Positions 38,334 through 47,494 are shown, numbered from the stretch's first letter. The stretch: DNA of 64,000 nt from Lachnospiraceae bacterium UBA3273 (GCA_002362385.1 DEUB01000029.1:124001-188000); one strand, 5' to 3'. Translations and numbers: made by a program. The notes: generated from the letters alone by a model not told the origin.

Positions 38334-38361
38334 TTTTCTATATTCCATAGAACATAGAAAA
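38334..38361 (-). promoter_or_regulatory. Inverted repeat upstream of cysK
   Basis: TTTTCTAT (38334-38341) and ATAGAAAA (38354-38361) are perfect arms 12 nt apart, 18 bp before the cysK start and ahead of its ribosome site. It may be an operator or a leader hairpin. The sequence is AT-rich, so chance is not excluded. Confidence 0.4.
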
Positions 38362-38390
38362 TAAACCTTTCTAAATATATGTTATGCACT

Positions 38391-39374
38391 TCATTCCATA
38401 AAAGGAATAGCCGCTGCCATTATAATGATCGGAATCAATAAATATGCTATTATTAAATATGGCGAAATAACCAAAGCTATGGACGCCGGTACAAAACCAA
38501 ATATTGTCTTGAGTATCATTCCCGGCACTAAAGCGTAAACGGTTATTTTGAACATATTAAGAGAGGTCACTGATCTCTTTTCAATCCGTGCGATCAATTT
38601 TCCCACCAGAGAAAAGAGCCATGCCGCAAATCTGTAAAACAGTGCAGAAATAAAAACTGCTGCAAGCGTAAAAAGAAATAATCCCACAACCAATACCGGC
38701 ATTGCCTTGGCCATCATCCATTTTTTATCTATTACTTTTGCCGTCACTTGTGACCATTTAAAGCTTCTTACCATCATGCCGCCCCTAAGGAGCACACAAT
38801 TTGTACGGCTGATCAAAAGCACCTCACTGTATCCTTCTTTCATATAAGGATCCAAATCATCATATGTAAATGAAGCTATTTCATCTGTTGCATAAATTAC
38901 CGTTCCTTTTTCATCATCTATGTGTAATATTTCGCCTTCCAATGACAATTCGCCATTTTCAATTCTAAAATCCGGCACTCCGGACAAAATACCTTTTCCC
39001 TCGTTCCCGCCCGTAAAAATAGAGATTCCAACCCTTATATATACTATTATCAAAAGCAGTAACATAAACGATTTTACAAATCCTTTTGTAGCAGACTTTG
39101 AAATCCATTTATATTTAACATACAGGGGAGGTACAAATGAAATAAACAATTGTTTAAAAAACGGCATCCGTTCCTGTCTGCTCCAGTTTTTGGTATCAGG
39201 TGTATTATAATACCCTGTTCCCTGCCGGCTGTAATCCACACTTCCCAATGGGATCCCGTTTCCCATTCCGCTTATATGATCCGTTTTGAAAGGGTCCGAA
39301 CCTTTCTGCTCTGAATCATTACTCTCCTGCGCCATAGGTGTATAAGATACATTGGGCCCTTTATAAGTATTCAT
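38391..39374 (-). CDS. Multi-TM membrane protein, paralogue of the 39441 gene
   Basis: The 327-residue product has a hydrophilic N-terminal tail of about 100 residues (MNTYKGPNVSYTPMAQES, Gly/Ser/Asp-rich) and then about five hydrophobic helices. A YNTPDTKNWSRQERMPFFKQ and LFISFVPPLYVKYKWISKS block shows shared layout with the neighbour. Function unknown; the arrangement recalls Yip1-like proteins, which is an inference. Probably in the same operon as the next gene. Confidence 0.7.
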   Translation of the reverse strand: MNTYKGPNVSYTPMAQESNDSEQKGSDPFKTDHISGMGNGIPLGSVDYSRQGTGYYNTPDTKNWSRQERMPFFKQLFISFVPPLYVKYKWISKSATKGFVKSFMLLLLIIVYIRVGISIFTGGNEGKGILSGVPDFRIENGELSLEGEILHIDDEKGTVIYATDEIASFTYDDLDPYMKEGYSEVLLISRTNCVLLRGGMMVRSFKWSQVTAKVIDKKWMMAKAMPVLVVGLFLFTLAAVFISALFYRFAAWLFSLVGKLIARIEKRSVTSLNMFKITVYALVPGMILKTIFGFVPASIALVISPYLIIAYLLIPIIIMAAAIPFME

Positions 39375-39440
39375 TTACTTTTTCCTCGCTTTATCATAAG
39401 AATATTATCGTTCTTCTGGTTTGTCATTTTGGGTTATCGA

Positions 39441-40256
39441 TCATTCCATCCTGGGTATTGCCAATGCCATAATAATGATCGGCATAATCAGTTCGAGTAC
39501 TGCATAAATAACCGCCAGCCCGGCAACAAAAGGTAACATCGACGGAGAATTTAAAAACAAAAATTCCACAATACCCAAGGGCAGACCTAATGCCATACAT
39601 GGAACACAGGAATAAATGGATGTCAGATACATATTAGTAGAATTTACATTTTTCTTCTCAACAGCCATAAGCAGATTGCCAAAAATTACCCTGTAAATAA
39701 GCGCCTGCAGTCTGAAAAAATAAGGGCCTATAAATGCGCATATAGCATAGGTAACTCCAAAGACAATTATAATAAGCAGTATACTGATATCTCCGCTCTT
39801 AAAATATTCCATTGCTCCCGGAACCATCAACATCATAATTGCCGTTGACAAAAAACCTGCTATCAGATAAAGCTTTATAAAAAATTTCACAAAATCCTTT
39901 GCAGCTCCCATGCTCATTCCTTTATACCTGTCATATCTAAAGGGCACAAAGGAATTAAAAAGCTGCCCCCACAGATTTAAAATCACTTTGGGCTGTGACC
40001 AGCGGTTTGTACCCGTTGTACTGTCATCCCCGCCTCCATAAGCATTTCCGTAATCAACACTTCCCAACTGTCCCATACCTGCATTTACCTGCCCCATGCC
40101 GACACCCATCTGCCCCATACCGGTATTCATGGGTTCCGGTGCACCTCCGAAAGAATCAAAACCTCCCGATAAAAACAAATCTTCTCCTGCATTCGCTTTT
40201 TCCGCACTTTCCCCGTTTTGTTTGTTACCCGGTGTTCCTCCCGTATAAGTATTCAT
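39441..40256 (-). CDS. Multi-TM membrane protein, paralogue of the 38391 gene
   Basis: The 271-residue product again starts MNTY and has a Gly-rich disordered N-terminus with repeated GMGQ-type units (MNTGMGQMGVGMGQ), then a block aligned with the neighbour (NRWSQPKVILNLWGQLFNSFVPFRYDRYKG), and about five membrane helices. The shared layout argues for duplication. No function can be assigned. It lies 91 bp below the ilvC stop, across the terminator at 40305-40329. Confidence 0.7.
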   Translation of the reverse strand: MNTYTGGTPGNKQNGESAEKANAGEDLFLSGGFDSFGGAPEPMNTGMGQMGVGMGQVNAGMGQLGSVDYGNAYGGGDDSTTGTNRWSQPKVILNLWGQLFNSFVPFRYDRYKGMSMGAAKDFVKFFIKLYLIAGFLSTAIMMLMVPGAMEYFKSGDISILLIIIVFGVTYAICAFIGPYFFRLQALIYRVIFGNLLMAVEKKNVNSTNMYLTSIYSCVPCMALGLPLGIVEFLFLNSPSMLPFVAGLAVIYAVLELIMPIIIMALAIPRME

Positions 40257-40304
40257 TTTATGCCCTCCTGAGTAAATTCAAAATTCTCCTTATCATAACA
40301 CAAA

Positions 40305-40329
40305 ACCCCGGACTTGAAAAGCCCGGGGT
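40305..40329 (-). terminator. Rho-independent terminator of ilvC
   Basis: ACCCCGG (40305-40311) and CCGGGGT (40323-40329) form a 7-bp GC stem; the minus strand continues with TTTTGTG. It lies 19 bp after the ilvC stop. Confidence 0.85.
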
Positions 40330-40347
40330 CTTAAAATCATAAAGAAA

Positions 40348-41373
40348 TTAGTTGTTGATCAGCTTATCTTCGCCGTTCCAGCTGTATAACTTACGGATTT
40401 CCTCTCCGATAACCTCTGAAGGATGCTCGCTTGCCAGCTTTCTCATAGCTTTGAAATGTACCTGGCGTCCTGCAGGAGACATATCCAACAGGAATTCCTT
40501 TGCGAAAGAACCGTCCTGGATGTCGGAAAGGATCTTCTTCATCGCCTTCTTTGTATCCTCTGTAATGATCTTCGGTCCTGTAATATAATCGCCGTATTCA
40601 GCCGTATTGGAAATGGAATATCTCATTCCGGAGAAGCCTGACTGGTAGATCAGGTCAACGATCAGCTTCATTTCATGGATACACTCAAAATATGCGTTTC
40701 TGGGATCATATCCTGCTTCAACAAGCGTTTCAAAACCTGCCTGCATCAGAGCGCATACACCGCCGCAAAGAACAGCCTGTTCGCCGAAAAGGTCTGTCTC
40801 TGTCTCCGTTCTGAAGGTTGTCTCCAAAACGCCTGCTCTCGCTCCGCCGATTCCCAAAGCATAAGCCAGTGCTAAGTCCTGTGCTTTTCCTGTCGCATCC
40901 TGCTCTACAGCGATCAGACAGGGAACACCCTTTCCGGCCTGATACTCGCTGCGTACCGTATGACCGGGTCCCTTAGGTGCGATCATTGTAACATCAACAA
41001 ATTTGGGAGGTACAATAGCTCCGAAATGAATATTGAAACCATGGGCAAACATCAACATATTACCCTCTTCCAAATTGGGCTCAATATCATTTTTGTACAG
41101 ATCAGCCTGTTTCTCATCATTAATTAAAATCATGATGATATCAGCCTTTTTTGCCGCTTCCGCTGCGGTATAAACTTCAAATCCCTGTGCCTCAGCCTTT
41201 GCCCAAGACTTGCTGCCTTCGTAAAGACCGATGATAACATGGCATCCGGAATCCTTTAAATTCAACGCATGTGCATGTCCCTGGCTTCCGTAACCGATGA
41301 TGGCAATTGTCTTGCCTTCCAGAAGAGATAAATTACAATCTTCCTGATAAAAAATTTTTGCTTCCTGTGACAT
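40348..41373 (-). CDS. ilvC: Ketol-acid reductoisomerase (NADP(+))
   Basis: IlvC isomerises and reduces acetolactate or acetohydroxybutyrate in valine, isoleucine and leucine synthesis. The 341-residue class I form has IAIIGYGSQGHAHALNLKDSG near residue 20, the Asp/Glu metal sites with GGARAGVLETTFRTETETDLFGEQ near residue 180, and the C-terminal knotted domain (AEYGDYITGPKI). The gene lies below the small-subunit genes and has its own promoter-like region. Confidence 0.97.
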   Translation of the reverse strand: MSQEAKIFYQEDCNLSLLEGKTIAIIGYGSQGHAHALNLKDSGCHVIIGLYEGSKSWAKAEAQGFEVYTAAEAAKKADIIMILINDEKQADLYKNDIEPNLEEGNMLMFAHGFNIHFGAIVPPKFVDVTMIAPKGPGHTVRSEYQAGKGVPCLIAVEQDATGKAQDLALAYALGIGGARAGVLETTFRTETETDLFGEQAVLCGGVCALMQAGFETLVEAGYDPRNAYFECIHEMKLIVDLIYQSGFSGMRYSISNTAEYGDYITGPKIITEDTKKAMKKILSDIQDGSFAKEFLLDMSPAGRQVHFKAMRKLASEHPSEVIGEEIRKLYSWNGEDKLINN

Positions 41374-41401
41374 TTTTGTTTCCTCCTAAAATCTTGATTA
41401 A

Positions 41402-41430
41402 TGTATACTAGAAAGTTAGTAATTGCTAAC
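41402..41430 (-). promoter_or_regulatory. ilvC promoter with a dyad operator-like element
   Basis: On the minus strand TTAGCA (41424-41429) and TATACA (41402-41407) are 16 nt apart. The dyad GTTAG (41415-41419)/CTAAC (41426-41430) overlaps the -35 box, a place for a repressor or activator. It is weaker than the other promoters and is proposed only. Confidence 0.45.
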
Positions 41431-41492
41431 CAATTCCCGTTTGATATTTTCCGCACATCAGCTAAAGAACCGGCAGAAAACATTTTTACCGT

Positions 41493-41513
41493 CCGATCCG
41501 TAGTAAGGATCGG
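41493..41513 (-). other. Hairpin between ilvN and ilvC
   Basis: CCGATCC (41493-41499) and GGATCGG (41507-41513) are perfect arms with a 7-nt loop, beginning 2 bp after the second small-subunit stop. No U-tract follows on the minus strand, so it is probably a processing or stability element rather than a clean terminator. Confidence 0.55.
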
Positions 41514-41514
41514 C

Positions 41515-42015
41515 TTACTCCAGGTAGGTTACGTTATCTGTTCCCCTGCCAAGTCCTGTAATACCCGTTCTTGCCAGTTCCAGAATCTCATAACCGTCCA
41601 GCAGATTGATAAAAGCTTCTATTTTGTTCTGATTTCCCGTAAGCTCTACCATTAAACTGTCTACCGCCACATCCACGATCTTGGCACGGAAAATATCCGC
41701 CATGGCAATGACCGCCTGTCTGCTGTCAGCCCCTACCTTGACCTTGATCATGACTAATTCCCTGTAAACGGAATCATCCGGCTCTAACACCTTGATATCA
41801 CGCACATCCACCAGCTTGCTTACCTGTTTTTCGATCTGGTCTAAAATCTCGTCGTCGCCGCTGGTCACTATGGTAATACGGGTATACTTGGGGTCTGCCG
41901 TCACGCCTGCGGTAATACTCTCAATATTATATCCTCTCCGGCTGAACAGGCCTGATATCCTGCTCAAAACGCCGGAAGTATTATCAACCAATAACTGAAA
42001 CACTTTTTTCTGCAT
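41515..42015 (-). CDS. Acetolactate synthase small subunit (second copy)
   Basis: The 166-residue regulatory subunit binds valine through an N-terminal ACT domain (VFQLLVDNTSGVLSRISGLF) and activates the IlvB catalytic subunit. The second domain has KVDVxx-type residues and ends GLGRGTDNVTYLE. It is a full-length typical form (about 160-170 residues) and differs from the paralogue directly upstream in transcription. It has its own promoter (42047-42076). Confidence 0.92.
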   Translation of the reverse strand: MQKKVFQLLVDNTSGVLSRISGLFSRRGYNIESITAGVTADPKYTRITIVTSGDDEILDQIEKQVSKLVDVRDIKVLEPDDSVYRELVMIKVKVGADSRQAVIAMADIFRAKIVDVAVDSLMVELTGNQNKIEAFINLLDGYEILELARTGITGLGRGTDNVTYLE

Positions 42016-42046
42016 ATTTCCACCGCTTTCCTCTGTGATAAACCTT

Positions 42047-42076
42047 ATTTTATCAGCATATTTGTTCCTTTGTCAA
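42047..42076 (-). promoter_or_regulatory. Promoter of the second acetolactate synthase small subunit
   Basis: TTGACA (42071-42076) and TAAAAT (42047-42052) are 18 nt apart on the minus strand, followed after about 30 nt by the ribosome site GCGGTGG and the ATG at 42015. It suggests the second copy and possibly ilvC can be expressed separately from ilvB. Confidence 0.6.
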
Positions 42077-42130
42077 CGTATGAACAACCATTATGCCATC
42101 CATAATCACAGGTTATGAAAACCCGCTTTT

Positions 42131-42616
42131 CTATTCATTCTCGCTGCATTTGGGAAGGGCCAGGGTTCCCGTTCTGGCAACCTCTACAATGCTGATGGAC
42201 GCAAACATATCGATCAACAGCTTGATCCGCTCCGGCAGATCGCAGATCTGGATAATCATAAATCCTTTGCTCATATCGACGATCTGCGCCTTCATGATCT
42301 CACAGATCTCCATAATATCCCTGCGGTTTGACTTATTATACTTTACCTTCATCAGCATCATTTCCCTGGAGATACTGTTTTCCTCGTTAAAGGTTTTTAC
42401 CTTAATGACATCCAGCTTCTTATTCAGCTGTTTTTCTATCTGCTCGATGGTCCGCTCATTACCGCTGCTGACGATCGTCATGCAGGAAACCTTGGGGTCA
42501 TCCGTCTCTCCTACAGCCAGAGAATCAATATTAAAACATCTTCTCGAGAATAAACCGGCAACCTTGGCCAGTACGCCGGATCTGTTTTCTACTAAAACCG
42601 AATATATTTTCTTCAT
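42131..42616 (-). CDS. Acetolactate synthase small subunit (first copy)
   Basis: This 161-residue ACT protein (IYSVLVENRSGVLAKVAGLF) is 10 bp after the catalytic-subunit stop, the normal ilvB-ilvN position. It ends VEVARTGTLALPKCSEN. It is full length and diverged from the copy at 41515. Two small subunits in tandem give the enzyme two regulatory options, or one is the ancestral partner. Confidence 0.92.
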   Translation of the reverse strand: MKKIYSVLVENRSGVLAKVAGLFSRRCFNIDSLAVGETDDPKVSCMTIVSSGNERTIEQIEKQLNKKLDVIKVKTFNEENSISREMMLMKVKYNKSNRRDIMEICEIMKAQIVDMSKGFMIIQICDLPERIKLLIDMFASISIVEVARTGTLALPKCSENE

Positions 42617-42625
42617 ATCACACCT

Positions 42626-44242
42626 CTATTTTACCAAATCCATGGGGTCAACCAGGCATTCCATCAGACATGCCTCTTTGCAGCTTAAAAATTCATCGAT
42701 AGCCTTATCTGCATTTTTCATATCCGTAAGGCGGATAAAAGGCATTCCGTATGCCTCTGCTATCTTGGACAGGTCGGGACTCCCCGACAGATCCACAACG
42801 GAATAATTATCCTGATAGGTATAGTGCTGATATTCCCTTACCATACCCAGATAGTTGTTCTTTAAGACAATGATCTTGCTTTTGATCCCGTGCTGTTTCA
42901 TTGTGGCTAACTCCATAAAGGACATCTGGAAAGAACCGTCTCCGCATACCGCAACGACCTGCTTATCTTTTAATGCGTATTTCGCGCCCATGGCCGCCGG
43001 AATGGAATAGCCCATGGTGCCCATACCGCCGGAGGTCAAAAATCTTCCTTTCTTTACGATATGATAGCCGCAGGACCATATCTGGTTCTGTCCCACATCC
43101 GCCACATAAACGGCATCCTCATCCATTTTTCCCGACAGCATGGTAATAAATTCCGCAGGATCCACAAAGCCCGGATGCTCCTTGCGTTTAGGCTCCATGA
43201 CCGTCCTGTATTCGATGAGGGTATCCAGCCATTCCTTGTAATCCCCTTCAAACTCCTGCTCATCCAGATCCTCAAAAATATGCTTTGCATCGCCTACCAG
43301 AGGAATGTTAGGACCTACATTTTTTCCGATTTCCGCAGGGTCCACATCAATATGTATCAAGGTCTTATTATCTACGATCAGATCCGGCTGGCTGACTGCC
43401 CGGTCCGCAACCCTTGCGCCCACCATGATGATCAGATCGGCCTCATTCATAGCCCGGTTTGCATAGGGCTTTCCGTTATTTCCCACCATTCCGAAATAAA
43501 GGGGATGTCTTGTGGGCATTGTACCGATACCCATCATAGTGGATACCACCGGGATCTGATTCTTTTCCGCAAACTCTGCCAGTTCTTTTTTCGCCTGGGA
43601 TAAGGATACTCCGCCGCCGGCACAGATAATAGGCCTCTCTGCTTTTTCCAGTTCCTTTACGACCTTTTTGATCTGCTGGATATGTCCCTTTACCGTAGGC
43701 TTATAGGTTCTTAAAAACACTTCCTCGGGATATTTGAATTTTCCCACCGGGGCATTCTGCACATCAATGGGAACGTCGATCAATACCGGTCCCTTTCTTC
43801 CCGTTGTGGCAATATGGAAGGCTTCTTTAAATATTCTGGGTATCTCCTCCGCATCCCTTACCAGATAGGAATATTTTACAAAGGATTCCACCGCTCCCGT
43901 AATATCGGCTTCCTGAAAAACATCGCTTCCCAAAAGCTCGCTGTTTACCTGTCCGGTAATGCAGATCATGGGAATACTGTCGGCAAATGCCGTGGCAATT
44001 CCCGTAATAAGATTTGTTGCGCCGGGTCCGCTCGTTACGGCACAAACGCCGATCCCGTCGGTTACCCGGGCAAGACCGCTTGCCGCATGGGCCGCATTCT
44101 GTTCCGTTCTTACCAGAATGCTTTCAATATCAGACTCCAAAATGCTGTTGTAAAAGGGACAGATAGCAACTCCGGGATAACCGAAAACCGCTTTTACCCC
44201 TTCTGCTTCCAGACATTTTACCATTGCGTCCGCACCTATCAT
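42626..44242 (-). CDS. ilvB: Acetolactate synthase large (catalytic) subunit
   Basis: A thiamine-diphosphate enzyme that condenses two pyruvates, or pyruvate and 2-oxobutyrate. The 538-residue protein has the ThDP glutamate in VRTEQNAAHAASG near residue 47, GPGATNLITGIATAF near 75, VVSTMMGIGTMPTRHPLYFG near 235 and the ThDP/Mg motif GDGSFQMSFMELATMK...NNYLGMVREYQ near 430-465. Upstream (minus strand) lies metH after a 111-nt gap containing a CCGGT/ACCGG hairpin. Confidence 0.97.
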   Translation of the reverse strand: MIGADAMVKCLEAEGVKAVFGYPGVAICPFYNSILESDIESILVRTEQNAAHAASGLARVTDGIGVCAVTSGPGATNLITGIATAFADSIPMICITGQVNSELLGSDVFQEADITGAVESFVKYSYLVRDAEEIPRIFKEAFHIATTGRKGPVLIDVPIDVQNAPVGKFKYPEEVFLRTYKPTVKGHIQQIKKVVKELEKAERPIICAGGGVSLSQAKKELAEFAEKNQIPVVSTMMGIGTMPTRHPLYFGMVGNNGKPYANRAMNEADLIIMVGARVADRAVSQPDLIVDNKTLIHIDVDPAEIGKNVGPNIPLVGDAKHIFEDLDEQEFEGDYKEWLDTLIEYRTVMEPKRKEHPGFVDPAEFITMLSGKMDEDAVYVADVGQNQIWSCGYHIVKKGRFLTSGGMGTMGYSIPAAMGAKYALKDKQVVAVCGDGSFQMSFMELATMKQHGIKSKIIVLKNNYLGMVREYQHYTYQDNYSVVDLSGSPDLSKIAEAYGMPFIRLTDMKNADKAIDEFLSCKEACLMECLVDPMDLVK

Positions 44243-44353
44243 TTTATTTCACCTAAACCTTTCTTTTATTAACCGGTCCTATTTCAGCCTGCTACCGGCT
44301 TTTTTAATTAGTCTTTTATCATTCCTTTACCGATAGACTTTTACTGGACCTTC

Positions 44354-46861
44354 TTATTCATCACACAATTTCTGTGCCAGCTTTACTGCATCCGCCGCAT
44401 CCTTGGAATAACCGTCCGCACCGATCTCATCCGCATATTCCTGGGTAATGACCGCACCGCCGATCATGACCCTGGCGGAAAGACCTTCTTTTTTGGCCAG
44501 ATCAATGACATTTTTCATCTCCTGCATGGTGGTGGTCATCAATGCCGAAAGGGCGATGATCCTGGCATGATTTTCCTTTGCCGCCCGGATGATCTCCTCT
44601 CTTGGCACATCTTTTCCAAGATCGATCACGGAGAAACCGTGATTTTTTAACATCAGGGCAACCAGATTCTTGCCGATGTCATGAATATCGCCTTTAACCG
44701 TAGCAATGACGATGGTGGGCATGGAAGAATCCTCTCCCTCCTCCTTCAATAAAGGCTCCAGATATTCAATGGATTTTTTCATGGTTTCCGCGCTGGCGAT
44801 CAGCTGGGGCAGGAAATATTTTCCACAGTCAAACAGATCGCCCACTTCTCCGATTGCCGGAAGCAGCGCCTCGTTCAAAATATTCTGAGGCGGAATGTTC
44901 TCTTCTATTGCTTTGCGGGTAAGTGAGAGGATATCTCTCTGCTTACCCTTCAGGACGGCTTCCTTTACCTGTTCCAAAGCGCCGCCTAAGGACGCCTTAT
45001 CTCCATCCGCTCCGTTTCCTGCCGGCCGTACTGTACCGCTTCCGCCCGTCTTACCGCCTGTATTTGATAACGGAGCCATTACCGCGCCGGGATTTTCCCT
45101 CAAAAAGCTTTCCCTGGCTTCTTTTACCGCATTCATTCTGTCAATATAGGCAATATCGCTTTCTTCCTTTGCCATGAGCAGGTCTGCGGATAACGCCGCA
45201 TGCACCAGCATTTCCTGATTGGGATTGGCGATTGCCATGGTAAGTCCCGACTGGATCGCCATGGTTAAAAAAGCGCTGTTTACATTCATTCTCTCAGGAA
45301 GCCCAAAGGAAATATTGGACAATCCGCAAATGGTTGCTATCCCCAGTTCCTTACAGTACCTGATGGTTTCCAGAGTTTCTATGGCCGCCCTCTTGTTTGC
45401 ACCGATGGTAGCCACAAGCCCGTCCACAACAATATCATCCTTTGTCATGCCGAGTTCTAAAGCCCTGTCTAGAATTTTATGGATGATCTCTTTCTTTTCG
45501 TTCAGATCCTTCGGCAGCCCTGCGTCGGATAAAGGCAGAAGAATAAACATAGCGCCGTATTTCTTCGCTATGGGAAGCAGCGCGTCGATCTTGGCGCTTT
45601 CATAGGAAATGGAATTAATTAACGCTCTTCCCGGATACCGCCTGAGCGCCGCCTCTATCACATCCACATGACTGGAATCTATGGCAAGGGGCAGGGACGT
45701 GATATTCGCCACCTCTTCCAATACCGTTAACATCATGGCCTTTTCATCAATGCCGCTCATGCCCATGTTAATGTCCAAAACCTTTGCTCCGCATTCTTCC
45801 TGCTCCGCGGCAAACTGTCCCACCAGATCAAGCCTGCCTTCCCTAAGCTCTGCCTGGAGTTTTTTCTTGCCGGTGGGATTGATCCTCTCTCCCACGATCA
45901 TAAACCGGTCATCCAGACCGAATTCCAAAGCCTGTCTTTCCGAACACAGGAAATGTCTGCCGGTCAGACTTTTTTTCTCAACCTTTAAATGGCTTGTCTT
46001 AGCCTTAAGCTTTTCAATATATTCCGGAGTTGTCCCACAGCATCCTCCCAAAACGGATGCGCCGCTTTGTACAACCTGTATCATTTCCTCTGCAAAAGTA
46101 TCGCTGTCCATATCATAAACAGTCATTCCTTCATCATTTAGAGAAGGCAGCCCCGCATTAGGCTTTGCGATCAAAGGAAGCTCTGTCACTTCTCTCATGG
46201 TCCGGATGACCTCACACATCTTATCCGGTCCCGTGGAGCAGTTTGCACCAATGGCATCCACATGCAGGCCGTTCAAGGCAATTGCCGCCGATGCCGCATC
46301 GGACCCGAACAGGGTCCTTCCGTCAGTCTCAAAGGTAAGGGTTGCCATAACGGGCAGGCTGCTTGTTTCCATAGCCGCAATCGCCGCCGCCCTTGTCTCC
46401 TGCAGACTCATCATGGTTTCTATAACCAGAAGATCGGCTCCCGCCTCTTCCAGATAACGGATCTGTTCCTTGTAAACGTCTATCAGTTCTTCAAATTCCA
46501 AAGGTCCCATTGGCTTTAACTGCTTTCCGGTCATGGTCAGGTCCCCTGCCACCAAAGCCTTGCCGCCTGCCGCCTTTTTGGAAAGCTGCAAAAGTTTTAC
46601 ATTTATTTCCTTTATATCATTTTCCAGGCCGTATTCCGCCAGTTTTATCCTGTTCGCCGTAAAAGTAGGGGCATACACAATATCGCTCCCCGCCCGAACA
46701 TACGCCTGCTGCAAAGATACGAGCACATCCTCATGCTCGAGGATCCACTGTTCAGGACATACTCCCGCCGGCATTCCGGCCTTCATCAGATTGGAACCTG
46801 TTGCGCCGTCCAAATATATTATCTTTTCACTGCAAAGTTTACGAAAAGCCTCTTTTTCCAT
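44354..46861 (-). CDS. metH: Methionine synthase, cobalamin-dependent, short form
   Basis: This enzyme transfers the methyl of methyltetrahydrofolate to homocysteine through cobalamin. An N-terminal homocysteine-binding barrel occupies about residues 1-300 (DGATGSNLMKAG, GGCCGTTPEYI zinc cysteines), a pterin-binding barrel follows (residues 310-580, with GERINPTGKKKLQ), and the C-terminal B12 cap and binding domain has DIHDIGKNLVALML near residue 725. The activation domain for S-adenosylmethionine-dependent reactivation is missing at 835 residues, a common Firmicutes form needing a separate reactivase. Start at 46861 behind GAGGAG. Confidence 0.93.
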   Translation of the reverse strand: MEKEAFRKLCSEKIIYLDGATGSNLMKAGMPAGVCPEQWILEHEDVLVSLQQAYVRAGSDIVYAPTFTANRIKLAEYGLENDIKEINVKLLQLSKKAAGGKALVAGDLTMTGKQLKPMGPLEFEELIDVYKEQIRYLEEAGADLLVIETMMSLQETRAAAIAAMETSSLPVMATLTFETDGRTLFGSDAASAAIALNGLHVDAIGANCSTGPDKMCEVIRTMREVTELPLIAKPNAGLPSLNDEGMTVYDMDSDTFAEEMIQVVQSGASVLGGCCGTTPEYIEKLKAKTSHLKVEKKSLTGRHFLCSERQALEFGLDDRFMIVGERINPTGKKKLQAELREGRLDLVGQFAAEQEECGAKVLDINMGMSGIDEKAMMLTVLEEVANITSLPLAIDSSHVDVIEAALRRYPGRALINSISYESAKIDALLPIAKKYGAMFILLPLSDAGLPKDLNEKKEIIHKILDRALELGMTKDDIVVDGLVATIGANKRAAIETLETIRYCKELGIATICGLSNISFGLPERMNVNSAFLTMAIQSGLTMAIANPNQEMLVHAALSADLLMAKEESDIAYIDRMNAVKEARESFLRENPGAVMAPLSNTGGKTGGSGTVRPAGNGADGDKASLGGALEQVKEAVLKGKQRDILSLTRKAIEENIPPQNILNEALLPAIGEVGDLFDCGKYFLPQLIASAETMKKSIEYLEPLLKEEGEDSSMPTIVIATVKGDIHDIGKNLVALMLKNHGFSVIDLGKDVPREEIIRAAKENHARIIALSALMTTTMQEMKNVIDLAKKEGLSARVMIGGAVITQEYADEIGADGYSKDAADAVKLAQKLCDE

Positions 46862-46964
46862 TAATAACTCCTCAATTATGGTCAATTTCCATTCAAGCCG
46901 GTATATCGTCACATTTCTATAACAATTAACTTATATAGATTCCTCTAAGACATATACGATAAAT

Positions 46965-46993
46965 ATTATAGCATTTATTTCATATAATCACAA
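46965..46993 (-). promoter_or_regulatory. metH promoter
   Basis: On the minus strand TTGTGA (46988-46993) and TATAAT (46965-46970) are separated by 17 nt. It lies about 100 nt ahead of the metH start. No S-adenosylmethionine riboswitch core was recognised in the leader. Confidence 0.6.
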
Positions 46994-46999
46994 TAAAGA

Positions 47000-47050
47000 A
47001 AAACCATTCCGACCTTTCCGGCATCCCGGATGAAAAATCGAAACGGTTTT
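47000..47050. terminator. Bidirectional terminator between metH promoter and the DUF4870 gene
   Basis: Arms 47000-47012 (AAAACCATTCCGA) and 47038-47050 (TCGAAACGGTTTT) pair with two wobble-type positions, with an inner CCGGcatcCCGG stem. Runs of T follow on both strands. It ends the minus-strand DUF4870 gene. Confidence 0.8.
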
Positions 47051-47076
47051 CTTTTTTTTACTGTTATGTAGTAGAA

Positions 47077-47343
47077 CTACTTTAAAATCTGAATTCCGCC
47101 GATTAACGGAACCGGTTTTTCTTCTTCGTTGATGGCTGCGATCAATCCCATAACCCAGCAGACCAGAATGAAGATAGCCCAAATCTGTCCAAGACATGGA
47201 ATGACACTGAGCAGTCCGAACAGGAAAATGACCAGCGCCTGATTCAGATGAAATTTTGCGCCTTCCTTATCGCCTGCGCAAAATGCGATGATCAGACCGA
47301 TCCATGTAATGTAAGCAACAATCCCTGTTGTTCTCTTATCCAT
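47077..47343 (-). CDS. DUF4870-like small membrane protein
   Basis: The 88-residue product has three hydrophobic helices (TGIVAYITWIGLIIAF, LVIFLFGLLSVIPCLGQIWAIF and VCWVMGLIAAI) and the FHLNQALVIFLFG motif, matching the DUF4870/Tic20-like family. Function unknown. GGAGGAGG lies 10 nt upstream. It is monocistronic, with a terminator at 47000-47050. Confidence 0.85.
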   Translation of the reverse strand: MDKRTTGIVAYITWIGLIIAFCAGDKEGAKFHLNQALVIFLFGLLSVIPCLGQIWAIFILVCWVMGLIAAINEEEKPVPLIGGIQILK

Positions 47344-47494
47344 AAAAGTATACCTCCTCCTTCTAAAATTCTATCAAATTTTATCACATTATTTCAATTA
47401 TATCAATCTTTTTGACGCAATCTGCAAAATAGCTACTTTTTGTTACCCTTTATAGAAAAAAACGGCCAAAAATGTAACCTGAAGTTGCTGTCGC

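Noticed and set aside
42093..42806. 237-codon plus-strand frame across the small-subunit gene
   Set aside because: It is antisense to a clear ACT-domain gene and has no motif or ribosome site.
46862..46964. S-adenosylmethionine riboswitch or T-box in the metH leader
   Set aside because: No core motifs were found by eye in the 100-nt leader.
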